In this document: in pieces, positions 1-8,255 of the stretch
Numbering within the stretch: the first letter of the stretch is position 1
Layout: each line of letters opens with the position of its first letter
Notes under the pieces: model-generated
Told to the model about the DNA's origin: nothing
What the model saw: the letters and a program-made list of their open reading frames with translations, nothing else
Databases searched by the model: none
Program-made: the position numbers and the translations under genes
Assembly: GCA_019113825.1 (NCBI GenBank)
Contig: DXGR01000128.1
Location: 1-51,307, forward strand
DNA from: Candidatus Stackebrandtia excrementipullorum
GTDB lineage: Bacteria > Actinomycetota > Actinomycetes > Mycobacteriales > Micromonosporaceae
DNA length: 51,307 nucleotides
Direction: 5' to 3'

Positions 1-205
1 TGACCGTCGACGTGTTTCCGCTCGCGACGTTGTCGATGAGCAACCCCAACAGCCACGGTGCGCCCAAACCCGTTGCCGCTGCTGCGGAGTACAGGAGGAT
101 GGTGGTCACCAGCTGTCGTCGGTGACCGGCAACGATGCGTCCGGCGTGCCGGATGCTGTCTTTGGCCGACGCGACGGGTAGACCCGTCGGGTTCTGACCG
201 CTCAT
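1..205 (-). CDS. ABC exporter subunit, N-terminal fragment (cut by window edge)
   Basis: Only the first 68 codons are inside the window. The protein begins MSGQNPTGLPVASAKDS and goes on to a first membrane segment (about residues 33-60: TTILLYSAAATGLGAPWLL), as expected for the transmembrane half of a type I ABC exporter. The start ATG overlaps the stop of the preceding 577-residue ABC gene in an ATGA arrangement, so the two are translationally coupled and probably form a heterodimer. The partner's ATPase site is badly degenerate, so this subunit is expected to carry the working Walker A and B motifs. That part lies outside the window and is an inference. Substrate unknown. Confidence 0.8.
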   Translation of the reverse strand, partial: MSGQNPTGLPVASAKDSIRHAGRIVAGHRRQLVTTILLYSAAAATGLGAPWLLGLLIDNVASGNTSTV

Positions 206-1935
206 GCGGGTACCTCCTCGGCGTCGACCGCTTCGGAGTCTCGTGAAATGAGCGCCCGATAGTCGGTGTTGGTGGTCATGAGTTCGCGGTGTGAGCCGCC
301 GTCTTGGGCTTTGCCGTCGTCGACGAACAGCACCTGGTCGGCCTGTTCGAGCATCAAAGGCGAGGTGGTGAGAACCACCGTTGTACGGCCTTTTCGGTGT
401 TCGCGCAGTCGTTGCGCGATCAGGGCCTCGGTGTGTGCGTCGACCGCCGACGTCGGTTCGATGAGGTACAGGTTTTCGGGGGCGGCCAACAGAGCCCGTA
501 CCAGTCTCAGTCGTTGGCGTTGCCCACCGGAGATGTTTCGTGCCTCGGCGTCCAGGTAACCGTCGAAGCCGCCGAGCCCGTCCACGGCGTCGTGCGCGAC
601 CGCGGTGTGAACGGCCGGTTGCAGCCTGTCGTCGGCCCCGCTGCCGTGTGGATCGAGTTGGTCGCGCAGTCGGCCGGCGAAGAAGTAGGCGTCGTTGTCG
701 CAGACCATGACGAGGCGCCGGATGTCGTCGAGCCGGATGCCGTCGAGCCGTTGCTCGTCGGCCGTGGCGTCCGAGTCGACATAGCGGGCGATCCGATCGA
801 CGATACGGACGCCCTCGGCGGTGTCGGTGCAGGCCACGGCAGTGAGGAGGCCGGGTTCCGGTTGAAGGCCCGACCGTGGGTCGTGCAGCCGGGCGATGCT
901 GTCGACGGTGATCGCGTCGGGAGCATCGGATACGGCCGGTTCGACGTTGAGGAGAGCAACCACCCGGCGCGCCGCGGCGTGGGCGGCGGTGTATTTGCGT
1001 GCGGTCTCCAGGAAAACGCTCATGGGCATCATCAAAAAGGCCGTGTATCCGAACACGGCGACGAGTTCACCGGCTGAGATCCGCCCCGAAGCGGTCAGGT
1101 GAGCTCCGATCCAGGTGACGGCCACCAGTAGCGAGCCCGGCAGCAGCACCTGTAGACCCTTCATGAGTGCACCGGCGGCGGCGACCCGAAACCCGAAGCG
1201 TTTCACCTCCTGTGACTTCTGCCGGTAGCGTTCCGCGAAGAGCTCTTCGCCGCCTATTCCCCGTAGGACACGAAGCCCGGTGACGATGTCGTTGGCGCGT
1301 GAGGTCAATTTTCCCTGTTCCTCGCGGTATGCGTGCTCGCGGTTCTGCAGCGGCTTCAGCAGCGGGCCGACGACGAGTCCCTGCAGGGGCAGACCGATCA
1401 ATATGACCGTGCCGAGCATGGGGGAGATGTTCAGTAGAACGACGGCGACGGCGACGAACGTCACGATCGAACCGATGGTGCGTCCGATGACGTCGAGGGC
1501 CATGCCGATGGCGGCCGGGTCTGTGCTGCCGACGGAGACGACTTCTCCGGTGGCGATACGGCGAGGTAGCGCCGCTCCCACACGAGTGGTGTGTCGTGTG
1601 GTCACCTGCACGGTTCGATAGGCACCGTTGAGGAAGTTGTAGACCGCGAGTCGGTGGCGGATGACCGCCATGACACCCATCGTGATGGCGAGGGCGACGA
1701 TGATGCCCGACCATAGAAGAACCGCGGAGGTGTCCTTCGCGGAGACACCGAGGTCGATGCCGTAACCGATGGCGCCGGGTAGGGCGCCGATGCACCCCAT
1801 CCAGGCGGTGCCGAACACACCGGCCAATAGGAGGTGGGGAGCTTGGACCCGCAGAAGCCACAGGAGATAGCGCATCGCCGACCGCGAGTCGGGTTCTCCG
1901 GGGTCTGCCAGTGGCATTGGTTTGATGAGACGCAT
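202..1935 (-). CDS. ABC exporter subunit with degenerate nucleotide-binding domain
   Basis: 577 residues. A six-helix exporter-type membrane domain (about residues 25-320) is followed by an ATP-binding-cassette domain. The signature motif is intact (NISGGQRQR), and the D-loop region reads EPTSAVD. The Walker A P-loop is missing: the expected place reads ACTDTAEGVRIV. The Walker B aspartate is replaced (LYLIEPT), the Q-loop glutamine is replaced (CDNDAYFF), and the switch histidine is lost (LTTSPL). The protein can therefore hardly bind ATP itself, but it can supply its signature motif to a partner. Its stop overlaps the start of the next exporter gene by four bases (ATGA). A TAGCGT box lies 9 nt before the ATG, so the leader is absent or very short. 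Substrate unknown. Confidence 0.88.
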   Translation of the reverse strand: MRLIKPMPLADPGEPDSRSAMRYLLWLLRVQAPHLLLAGVFGTAWMGCIGALPGAIGYGIDLGVSAKDTSAVLLWSGIIVALAITMGVMAVIRHRLAVYNFLNGAYRTVQVTTRHTTRVGAALPRRIATGEVVSVGSTDPAAIGMALDVIGRTIGSIVTFVAVAVVLLNISPMLGTVILIGLPLQGLVVGPLLKPLQNREHAYREEQGKLTSRANDIVTGLRVLRGIGGEELFAERYRQKSQEVKRFGFRVAAAGALMKGLQVLLPGSLLVAVTWIGAHLTASGRISAGELVAVFGYTAFLMMPMSVFLETARKYTAAHAAARRVVALLNVEPAVSDAPDAITVDSIARLHDPRSGLQPEPGLLTAVACTDTAEGVRIVDRIARYVDSDATADEQRLDGIRLDDIRRLVMVCDNDAYFFAGRLRDQLDPHGSGADDRLQPAVHTAVAHDAVDGLGGFDGYLDAEARNISGGQRQRLRLVRALLAAPENLYLIEPTSAVDAHTEALIAQRLREHRKGRTTVVLTTSPLMLEQADQVLFVDDGKAQDGGSHRELMTTNTDYRALISRDSEAVDAEEVPA

Positions 1936-2070
1936 AGCAGCTCGACGCTACGAAAGGCTTCTTGCGTCGGCAAGCGATATACACGTGGTGCTGGTCTCCC
2001 GGATGCCGGTTTTGAGCCCCGCTCGTGGTGGGCTGCCGGTTCCGGCGTGTGGACGGGGAAACGGAGAAGG

Positions 2071-2091
2071 CCCGGCTCACCCGGTGCCGGG
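2071..2091 (-). terminator. Probable terminator of the lldD2-like gene
   Basis: Short GC-rich hairpin CCCGGC...GCCGGG with a 9-nt loop, directly after the stop of the lactate dehydrogenase gene on the minus strand and followed there by CCTTCTCC. Only six base pairs and no real U-tract, so a modest call. Confidence 0.4.
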
Positions 2092-3330
2092 TCAGTCGAT
2101 TTCGCGCGGTGCCAGCCGGTGTAGTTGCGTGACGTGCTGCGGTTCCAGCTCCTCGAGGCTGTTGACCCCCAACAGCCGCATCGTGCGCACCACTTGGTCG
2201 GCCAGAATGGAGATCGCCTTGTCCGCCCCGGCGCGGCCGCCCGCCATCAGACCGTACAGGTAGGCGCGGCCCACCAGGGTGAATCGGGCGCCCTTGGCGA
2301 CGGCGGCGACGATGTCGGCGCCCGACATGATGCCGGTGTCGAGGTGTACCTCCAGGTCGTTGCCCACTTCGCGCACCACCTCGGGGAGCAGGTGGAAGGG
2401 GATGGGCGCCCGGTCCAGTTGGCGGCCGCCGTGATTGGACAGGACGATGCCGTCGACCCCCAGGTCGGCCAGACGTTTGGCGTCGGCGACGTTTTGGACG
2501 CCCTTCACCACGAGTTTCCCGGGCCAGCGCTCCTTGACCCACATGAGGTCGTCGAAGTCGACGGTCGGGTCGAACATCGTGTCGAGCAGTTCGGCCACCG
2601 TGCCCGGCCATCGCTGAAACGATGCGAAGGTCAACGGTTCGGTGGTGAGAAGGTTGAACCACCAGGCCGGGCGTGCCGCCGCGTTTGCCACCGTTTTGAG
2701 GGTCAGTTGCGGAGGAATCGAGAAACCGTTGCGGCGGTCCCGCAGGCGGGCGCCTGCCACCGGGGCGTCCACGGTGACCAACAGTGTGTCGTAACCGGCG
2801 GAGGCGGCTCGTTCCACCAGTTCCATGGAACGTTCCCTGTCCTTCCACATGTACAACTGAAACCAGTTGCGGCCTCCCGGGTTGGCTTTCTTCACGTCCT
2901 CGATGGATGTCGTCCCGAGAGTCGACAGAGAGAACGGGATGCCGGCCGCGCCGGCCGCCGCGGCACCGGCGCGTTCCCCTTCGGTCTGCATGAGCCGTGT
3001 GAACCCGGTCGGTGCGATGCCGAACGGCAACGAGACCGGGCCTCCCAGCACTTCCCAGCCGGTGTTGACCTCTGACACGTCACGCAGGACGGATGGATTG
3101 AACTGGACGTCGTCGAACGCCTGACGTGCCCGCGTCAGACTGACCTCGTTCTCGGCGGCGCCGTCGGTGTAGTCGAATGCGGCGCGAGGGGTTCGCCTCT
3201 TCGCGGCTTCGCGCAGGTCGCCGATCGTCACCGCCGACTCCAGGCGCCTGCGTACCCCCGAGACCTGCGGGGTGCGGAACCGAATGAGCGGCCGAAAGTC
3301 CTTGGGGCGCGGAAAGCGGCGCTGGGTCAT
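2092..3330 (-). CDS. lldD2: FMN-dependent alpha-hydroxy-acid dehydrogenase (LldD2-type L-lactate dehydrogenase)
   Basis: 412 residues, full length for the glycolate oxidase/lactate dehydrogenase family, which oxidises L-2-hydroxy acids with FMN and passes electrons to quinone or oxygen. Diagnostic segments are [15 protein letters not shown] (catalytic histidine and substrate-binding arginine), [13 protein letters not shown] (FMN phosphate site) and [12 protein letters not shown]. The wording is very close to mycobacterial LldD2 (Rv1872c) as I recall it. The ATG at 3330 is chosen because GGAGATC lies 3 nt before it; upstream in-frame codons look non-coding. Monocistronic. A mycofactocin-linked MftD-type role is possible in this family, but no mycofactocin genes are in the window. 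Confidence 0.9.
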   Translation of the reverse strand: MTQRRFPRPKDFRPLIRFRTPQVSGVRRRLESAVTIGDLREAAKRRTPRAAFDYTDGAAENEVSLTRARQAFDDVQFNPSVLRDVSEVNTGWEVLGGPVSLPFGIAPTGFTRLMQTEGERAGAAAAGAAGIPFSLSTLGTTSIEDVKKANPGGRNWFQLYMWKDRERSMELVERAASAGYDTLLVTVDAPVAGARLRDRRNGFSIPPQLTLKTVANAAARPAWWFNLLTTEPLTFASFQRWPGTVAELLDTMFDPTVDFDDLMWVKERWPGKLVVKGVQNVADAKRLADLGVDGIVLSNHGGRQLDRAPIPFHLLPEVVREVGNDLEVHLDTGIMSGADIVAAVAKGARFTLVGRAYLYGLMAGGRAGADKAISILADQVVRTMRLLGVNSLEELEPQHVTQLHRLAPREID

Positions 3331-3610
3331 GGTGATCTCCAATGGATGGACGGACGACGAGGTCGGATGCGCGACGTCGGGGCTGTGACCGCCGCACGCG
3401 GGCATGGGCGCCCCGCGATGGGTCGGCTTGGGCGGCGGGCGGTGTGTACGGTGCGTGTTGTCACCCTTCATCACCTGCCCCACAACGGCCGCGTCGGCTC
3501 CGGTTTGGTCACCCCATGATGACCCGCTTTGCGGCGGGGCGACCGTCAATTACGCAATGTGCGGAGAGCTTTACGGTGGCATCGACTGTGGGGCGTGTCA
3601 ACCGACGGTG

Positions 3611-4585
3611 TCAATGGCTTTCGGGGTAACCGAGCGTGGGGGCGGAGATGTCGGCCAGCGCCAGCCGGATTTCGGGTGGAAGAGCGACGGCTTCGGCGGC
3701 CAGAGCGGCGCGCAACTGTGCGGCGTTTCTGGCGCCGACGATGGCACTGGTCACGCCGGGTTGATCGCGCACCCAGGCCAGCGAGACGTCCAGCGGGGTG
3801 ACTCCCAGTCCGTCCGCCGCAGTGGCGACCGCCTCGACGATGCCGGCGCTGCGCTCGTCCAGGTACGACGAAACGAACCTGCTCCACTGTGGTGATGAGG
3901 CCCGCGAGTCGGCGGGCCGACCGAACCGGTACTTGCCGGTCAGGACTCCACGCCCCAACGGGGACCACGCCAACAGGCCTACGTCCATGGCCAGGCAGGC
4001 CGGCAGGACCTCTCGTTCAATGCCACGCTGCACGAGAGAGTATTCGACCTGGGCGGCCACGATCGGAGCCCGCCCCGGCCACGCCCGCTGCCAGGTGGCG
4101 GCGCGAGCCGTCTGCCAGCCCGTGTGATTGGACAGTCCGACGTAGCGGGCACGGCCGCTGGAGACGGCGGCGTCCAAGGTCGCCAGTGTCTCGTCGGTCG
4201 GGGTGTCGGGGTCGTTGACGTGCAACTGCCACAAGTCGACGTAATCGGTCCGGAGTCGCGACAGGGAGGCGTCCAAAGCCGCCAGCAGGTGCCCGCGCGA
4301 GGTGTTGCGGCGTCGTTGCCCCTGGGCGACCACACCGGATTTGGTGGCGATGTGAACGTCGTATCGCTGCACCACCGTGCCGATGAGTTCCCCGAGAACC
4401 GACTCCGAGGCTCCCTGGCCGTAGACGTCCGCGGTGTCGATAAGGGTGCCTCCGCTGTCGGTGAAAACCTTCAGCTGGGCTGCGGCGTCGTCGGCGTCGA
4501 AGTCGATCCCGGTGCCCCATGTCATGGTTCCCAGACCGAGTCTGGAGATTTCCAAGCCGCTCAGGCCCAACGGTCGCTGCTCCAC
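3611..4585 (-). CDS. Aldo/keto reductase
   Basis: 324 residues, typical length for an NADPH-dependent aldo/keto reductase with a TIM-barrel fold. The N-terminus MEQRPLGLSGLEISRLGLGTM is the classic opening. The tetrad residues are visible: Asp in LIDTADVYG with its Tyr, Lys in IATKSG, and His in LWQLHVND. The C-terminus has the cofactor-binding pattern AIVGARNAAQLRAA. It starts with GTG at 4585. A TAGGTT box ends exactly 6 nt before that GTG, so the mRNA is probably leaderless. It is separated from lldD2 by 280 bp with no gene. The substrate cannot be read from sequence. Confidence 0.9.
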   Translation of the reverse strand: MEQRPLGLSGLEISRLGLGTMTWGTGIDFDADDAAAQLKVFTDSGGTLIDTADVYGQGASESVLGELIGTVVQRYDVHIATKSGVVAQGQRRRNTSRGHLLAALDASLSRLRTDYVDLWQLHVNDPDTPTDETLATLDAAVSSGRARYVGLSNHTGWQTARAATWQRAWPGRAPIVAAQVEYSLVQRGIEREVLPACLAMDVGLLAWSPLGRGVLTGKYRFGRPADSRASSPQWSRFVSSYLDERSAGIVEAVATAADGLGVTPLDVSLAWVRDQPGVTSAIVGARNAAQLRAALAAEAVALPPEIRLALADISAPTLGYPESH

Positions 4586-4591
4586 AGCCTG

Positions 4592-4597
4592 AACCTA
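4592..4597 (-). promoter_or_regulatory. -10 box for leaderless aldo/keto reductase mRNA
   Basis: TAGGTT on the minus strand followed by 6 nt and the GTG start. This fits the actinobacterial leaderless layout in which the start codon is the transcription start. Confidence 0.5.
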
Positions 4598-4740
4598 CCC
4601 GTCGACGATCGAGCTTCATCACCGTGTCCGTTGCCCTACTGCGCCAGAGGCGCGGCCTGCGCCAACCGTTCGGGGGCGAACACTGTCTGTGTGGGGAGAG
4701 ATGCCGATACCCGGTGGCGAAAGAGCGGTGAGGGCTCGCT

Positions 4741-4746
4741 TAGGCT
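4741..4746 (+). promoter_or_regulatory. Probable -10 box of the F420-oxidoreductase/uppP operon
   Basis: TAGGCT, identical to the boxes in front of mshC and metH. Transcription would begin near 4753, giving an 80-nt leader that ends in GGAG before the ATG at 4833. No convincing -35 element. Confidence 0.4.
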
Positions 4747-4832
4747 GGTCCGGTTCGTGCCAATGGTCCAACGATGCCGGGTCCGGCCACATAAGTGACG
4801 CGAGAACCTCGAAGGACGAATCGGAGATTGTC

Positions 4833-5882
4833 ATGCGCCTGGGACTGAGCCTGGGATATTGGGGAAGCGGAACAGATCCGCGAGTTAACGTCACGGCCGC
4901 AAAGGAGGCCGAGCGGCTCGGCTACTCGGTGGTGTGGGCAGCCGAGGCGTACGGGTCGGATTCGGTCACGATGCTCAGCTGGTTGGCCGCGCAGATCGAC
5001 CGTATCGACGTGGGGTCTGCGGTCATGCAGATCCCGGCGCGCGCCGCCACCATGACGGCCATGACGGCCGCAAGCCTGGACACCCTGTCCCGGGGGCGGT
5101 TCCGGCTGGGGCTGGGGGTGTCGGGGCCGCAGGTCTCGGAAGGCTGGTACGGCGTGCCGTTTGCCAAGCCGTTGGCTCGCACCCGTGAGTACATCGACGT
5201 CGTTCGTCGAACCCTCCGGTCGGAGACCGTGGAGTACTCCGGCAACCACATTCGACTTCCGCTGCCCGACGGCCCGGGTAAGCCGTTGCGGCTGGGGATG
5301 AGGCCGTACCGGTCGCAGATCCCGGTGTACCTGGCCGTCATCGGGCCTAAGAATCTTGAGCTGGCCGGTGAGGTTGCCGACGGTTGGCTGGCGATGTTCT
5401 TCGCGCCCGAGTTCGCCTCCGAGCAACGGGATCGCATCGCGGCCGGCACCCGGAAAGGCGGCCGTGACCTCGCCGAGTTCGATGTCGTTCCGACGGTTCC
5501 GGTGGTCGTGGGGGACGACCCCCGAGTCTGCGCCGACGCCGTGCGCTCCTACTGCGCGCTCTACATCGGAGGAATGGGGAGTCGGGACCAGAATTTCTAC
5601 AATCAGCTGGTTACCCGCATGGGGTACGGCGAAGCCGCCGAGCGGATCCAGAACCTGTACCTCGACCGGAAGCATCGTGAAGCCGCCGAGGCGGTGCCGT
5701 TCGAGTTCATCGACCGCACATGTCTGCTGGGGTCACGCGAACGCATCGCCGACCGTATGCAGGCGTTCGCGCAAGCCGGTGTGACGACGCTGTCCGTGTC
5801 GACCTTTACACGCGACGAACAGGAACGACTTCAAACCCTACGGGTAGTGGCCGAGGCCGCCGATGCGGCGGGGGTGTCCTGA
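4833..5882 (+). CDS. LLM-class F420-dependent oxidoreductase
   Basis: 349 residues of the luciferase-like monooxygenase superfamily, F420-using branch, with a TIM barrel. Recognisable segments are MRLGLSLGYWG at the start, the conserved GSAVMQIPARAATMTAMTAA block, LDTLSRGRFRLGLGVSGPQV, and the C-terminal RERIADRMQAFAQAGVTTLSV. The hydride carrier would be coenzyme F420 and the substrate is unknown. The ATG at 4833 is preferred over longer versions because GGAG precedes it and similarity begins there. Its TGA is followed after one base by the ATG of uppP, so the two genes are co-transcribed. This pairing recurs in actinobacteria, as I recall. Confidence 0.88.
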   Translation: MRLGLSLGYWGSGTDPRVNVTAAKEAERLGYSVVWAAEAYGSDSVTMLSWLAAQIDRIDVGSAVMQIPARAATMTAMTAASLDTLSRGRFRLGLGVSGPQVSEGWYGVPFAKPLARTREYIDVVRRTLRSETVEYSGNHIRLPLPDGPGKPLRLGMRPYRSQIPVYLAVIGPKNLELAGEVADGWLAMFFAPEFASEQRDRIAAGTRKGGRDLAEFDVVPTVPVVVGDDPRVCADAVRSYCALYIGGMGSRDQNFYNQLVTRMGYGEAAERIQNLYLDRKHREAAEAVPFEFIDRTCLLGSRERIADRMQAFAQAGVTTLSVSTFTRDEQERLQTLRVVAEAADAAGVS

Positions 5883-5883
5883 C

Positions 5884-6711
5884 ATGGAGATCTGGCAAGC
5901 CGTCGTTCTCGGCATCGTCGAAGGACTCACCGAGTTTCTGCCGATCTCGTCGACCGGTCACCTTGCGGTCGTCAGCCAGTGGCTCGGGCTGGACCCCGCG
6001 GCTCCGGAGGTCATCGGTTTCAACGCGATCATCCAGACTGCCGCCGTTGTGGCTCTGTTGGTGTACTTCGCCAAGGACATCTGGGGCATCGTCACGGGTT
6101 TCTTCAAGGGCCTTTTCTCCGCTGAGCACCGTCAGGTGTTCGAGTACCGGTTCGGTTGGTACATCATCATCGGGTCCCTGCCCATCGTGTTGGCCGGTCT
6201 GTTCGCCGAAGACGCCGTCGACAGTCTGTTCAACAGCCTGTGGTTCGTGGCCATCGGCATGATCGGGTGGAGCTTCGTCCTCTGGTTCGCCGAGTACGCG
6301 GCGACGAATCAACGCTCCGAACGTCAGATCAACGTCAAGGACGCGCTTTTTGTCGGTGTTCTGCAGTGCGCGGCCCTGTTTCCGGGAGTGTCTCGGTCGG
6401 GTGCGGCGATGTCGGCGGGAATGTTGCGTGACCTCGATCGGGTCTCGGCGACTCGACTGGCGTTCTTTCTCGGTATTCCGGCGTTGACCGGTGCCGGGGT
6501 GTTGAAGGCCAAGGACGCCTTCGACACCGAGGTGGGAATGCTGCCGGTCATCGTCGGTATGGTTGTGAGCGCTTTGGTGGCCTACGTGGCGGTGGCGTGG
6601 CTGTTGAAATTCGTTTCGCGCAGTAGTTTGATGCCGTTCGTCTGGTATCGGATCGGTTTCGGCGTCGTTCTGATGGGCCTGTTGGCCACGGGAGTGCTTG
6701 AATCCGGCTGA
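5884..6711 (+). CDS. uppP: Undecaprenyl-diphosphatase (BacA/UppP)
   Basis: 275 residues, integral membrane protein. It dephosphorylates undecaprenyl pyrophosphate so the lipid carrier can be reused in peptidoglycan and wall-polymer synthesis; it also gives bacitracin tolerance. Both BacA signatures are present: EGLTEFLPISSTGHL at residues 13-27 (Glu17, Ser22, Thr24 and His26 in the usual places) and PGVSRSGA further on. About eight hydrophobic helices, ending in the family's usual RIGFGVVLMGLLATGVL. It begins one base after the stop of the F420-dependent enzyme, so expression is coupled. Confidence 0.95.
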   Translation: MEIWQAVVLGIVEGLTEFLPISSTGHLAVVSQWLGLDPAAPEVIGFNAIIQTAAVVALLVYFAKDIWGIVTGFFKGLFSAEHRQVFEYRFGWYIIIGSLPIVLAGLFAEDAVDSLFNSLWFVAIGMIGWSFVLWFAEYAATNQRSERQINVKDALFVGVLQCAALFPGVSRSGAAMSAGMLRDLDRVSATRLAFFLGIPALTGAGVLKAKDAFDTEVGMLPVIVGMVVSALVAYVAVAWLLKFVSRSSLMPFVWYRIGFGVVLMGLLATGVLESG

Positions 6712-6773
6712 TTTTCGTCGTGATGAGACTCTCGGCACAACCGCACCGGCCGTGTATCGGCCTCGAAAGGTTT

Positions 6774-6779
6774 TAGGCT
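6774..6779 (+). promoter_or_regulatory. -10 box for leaderless mshC mRNA
   Basis: TAGGCT followed by 7 nt (CACAGGC) and the ATG of mshC. There is no usable Shine-Dalgarno sequence, so a leaderless transcript is inferred. Identical in box and spacing to metH. Confidence 0.6.
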
Positions 6780-6786
6780 CACAGGC

Positions 6787-8025
6787 ATGGAATCTTGGCA
6801 GTCTCCTTCGTTTCGCCGGCTCCCCCGTGCCGGAACGTCTCCCCGGTTGTACGACACCGCCCGCGGTGTCGTCTCCGAGGCGGTACCGGCGTTCGGAGCC
6901 GCTCGAATGTATGTGTGCGGCATTACGCCCTACGACGCCACGCACCTGGGACACGCGGCGACGATGATCACGTTTGACGTGCTCAACCGGGTCTGGCGAG
7001 ACAACGGTTTCGACGTGAACTATGTCCAAAACGTCACCGACATCGACGATCCGCTCTTCGAGCGCGCCGACCGGGACGGTGTCGACTGGGCCGACCTGGG
7101 GCGGCGTGAAACGGCGTTGTTCCGGGAGGACATGGAGGCGTTGTCGATCCTGGCGCCGAGGTCCTATATCGGCGCGGTGGAGTCGATGGACGAGATCGTG
7201 GCGTTGGTCGAGCGGCTGAGCGACCTCGGGGCGGCCTACCGGCTCGAGGACGGCAGCGGCGACCATTATTTCCCCGTGGCGGCCGCACCCGGCTTCGGTG
7301 GGGAATCGAGGTACGACCGGGCGACCATGCTCAAGTTCTTCGCCGAACGCGGCGGTGACCCCGACCGACCGGGCAAGCGGGACGCATTGGACGCGTTGCT
7401 GTGGCGGGGTGAGCGTGACGGTGAACCGAGTTGGCCGTCGCCTTGGGGACCGGGGCGGCCCGGTTGGCACATTGAATGTGCTGCGATCGCGATGCACTAT
7501 CTCGGAGATCAGATCGATGTCCAGGGTGGCGGAAACGATCTTATCTTTCCGCATCACGAGATGTCGGCGGCGCATGTCCAGGTCGCGACGAAGCAGGTGC
7601 CGTTTGCGCAGCACTATGTTCACGCCGGAATGATCGGTTTGAACGGCGAGAAGATGTCGAAAAGCGACGGAAATCTTGTTTTCGTGTCACACCTGCGTCG
7701 TGAGGGCGTGGACCCGGCTGCGATCCGGCTCGGCCTGATGGCCGACCACTACCGCAGTGATCGGCAGTGGACGGATGAGGTGCTGCGGGTGGCGCAGCGA
7801 CGCGTGGACGTTTGGCGGAGTGCGGTGGCGTTGCCGTCCGGCCCCGACACCGACGACATGCTGGAAGAGGTGCGAGAGTGTTTGGCGAACGATCTCGACA
7901 CCACCGGCGCACTCAAGGCCGTCGACGAGTGGGCGGCGGCGGCGCTGGCCGACACCGGCGACGATGCGGAGGCACCGATGTTGGTCGGGAACGTGATTAC
8001 ACAGCTTCTGGGTGTTCCTTTGTAG
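6787..8025 (+). CDS. mshC: Mycothiol biosynthesis ligase MshC (Cys to GlcN-Ins)
   Basis: 412 residues, the usual size. It joins L-cysteine to 1-D-myo-inosityl-2-amino-2-deoxy-alpha-D-glucopyranoside using ATP, the third step of mycothiol synthesis. It is a class I cysteinyl-tRNA-synthetase relative without the tRNA-binding tail. Visible motifs are [16 protein letters not shown] at residues 41-56 (zinc Cys44, HLGH adenylation motif), the zinc-site region [24 protein letters not shown], and KMSKSDGN at 289-296. [10 protein letters not shown] distinguishes MshC from CysS. The gene is separated from uppP by 75 bp and has its own leaderless promoter. It implies that the host uses mycothiol. Confidence 0.95.
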   Translation: MESWQSPSFRRLPRAGTSPRLYDTARGVVSEAVPAFGAARMYVCGITPYDATHLGHAATMITFDVLNRVWRDNGFDVNYVQNVTDIDDPLFERADRDGVDWADLGRRETALFREDMEALSILAPRSYIGAVESMDEIVALVERLSDLGAAYRLEDGSGDHYFPVAAAPGFGGESRYDRATMLKFFAERGGDPDRPGKRDALDALLWRGERDGEPSWPSPWGPGRPGWHIECAAIAMHYLGDQIDVQGGGNDLIFPHHEMSAAHVQVATKQVPFAQHYVHAGMIGLNGEKMSKSDGNLVFVSHLRREGVDPAAIRLGLMADHYRSDRQWTDEVLRVAQRRVDVWRSAVALPSGPDTDDMLEEVRECLANDLDTTGALKAVDEWAAAALADTGDDAEAPMLVGNVITQLLGVPL

Positions 8026-8255
8026 AGGGCGTCGGCGACCTCCGTCCTCCGCAAATGGTCTGTCGCGTAAATGACGGACTCTGAGTACGTTGAGCGCCAG
8101 GGAAACGACGCGAACATGGCTTCAACGGCCAGTGTCGGCGTGCCGGTGCAATCGCGCTAAAGTGATCACGCTGCTGCCTATCGGTTGATTTCCGATATGT
8201 CTGACACGGCACGTTTCGGCGGTTTCGTCATTCCCCTCGTGAAGGAGAGCCACTC

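Noticed and set aside
1067-2848. 593-codon minus-strand frame crossing the ABC and lldD2 genes
   Set aside because: Out of frame with both genes, Arg/His/Pro-rich nonsense composition.
5806-7623. 605-codon open frame antisense to uppP and mshC
   Set aside because: Shadow of two well-supported genes; low-complexity His/Arg-rich translation typical of antisense frames in high-GC DNA.
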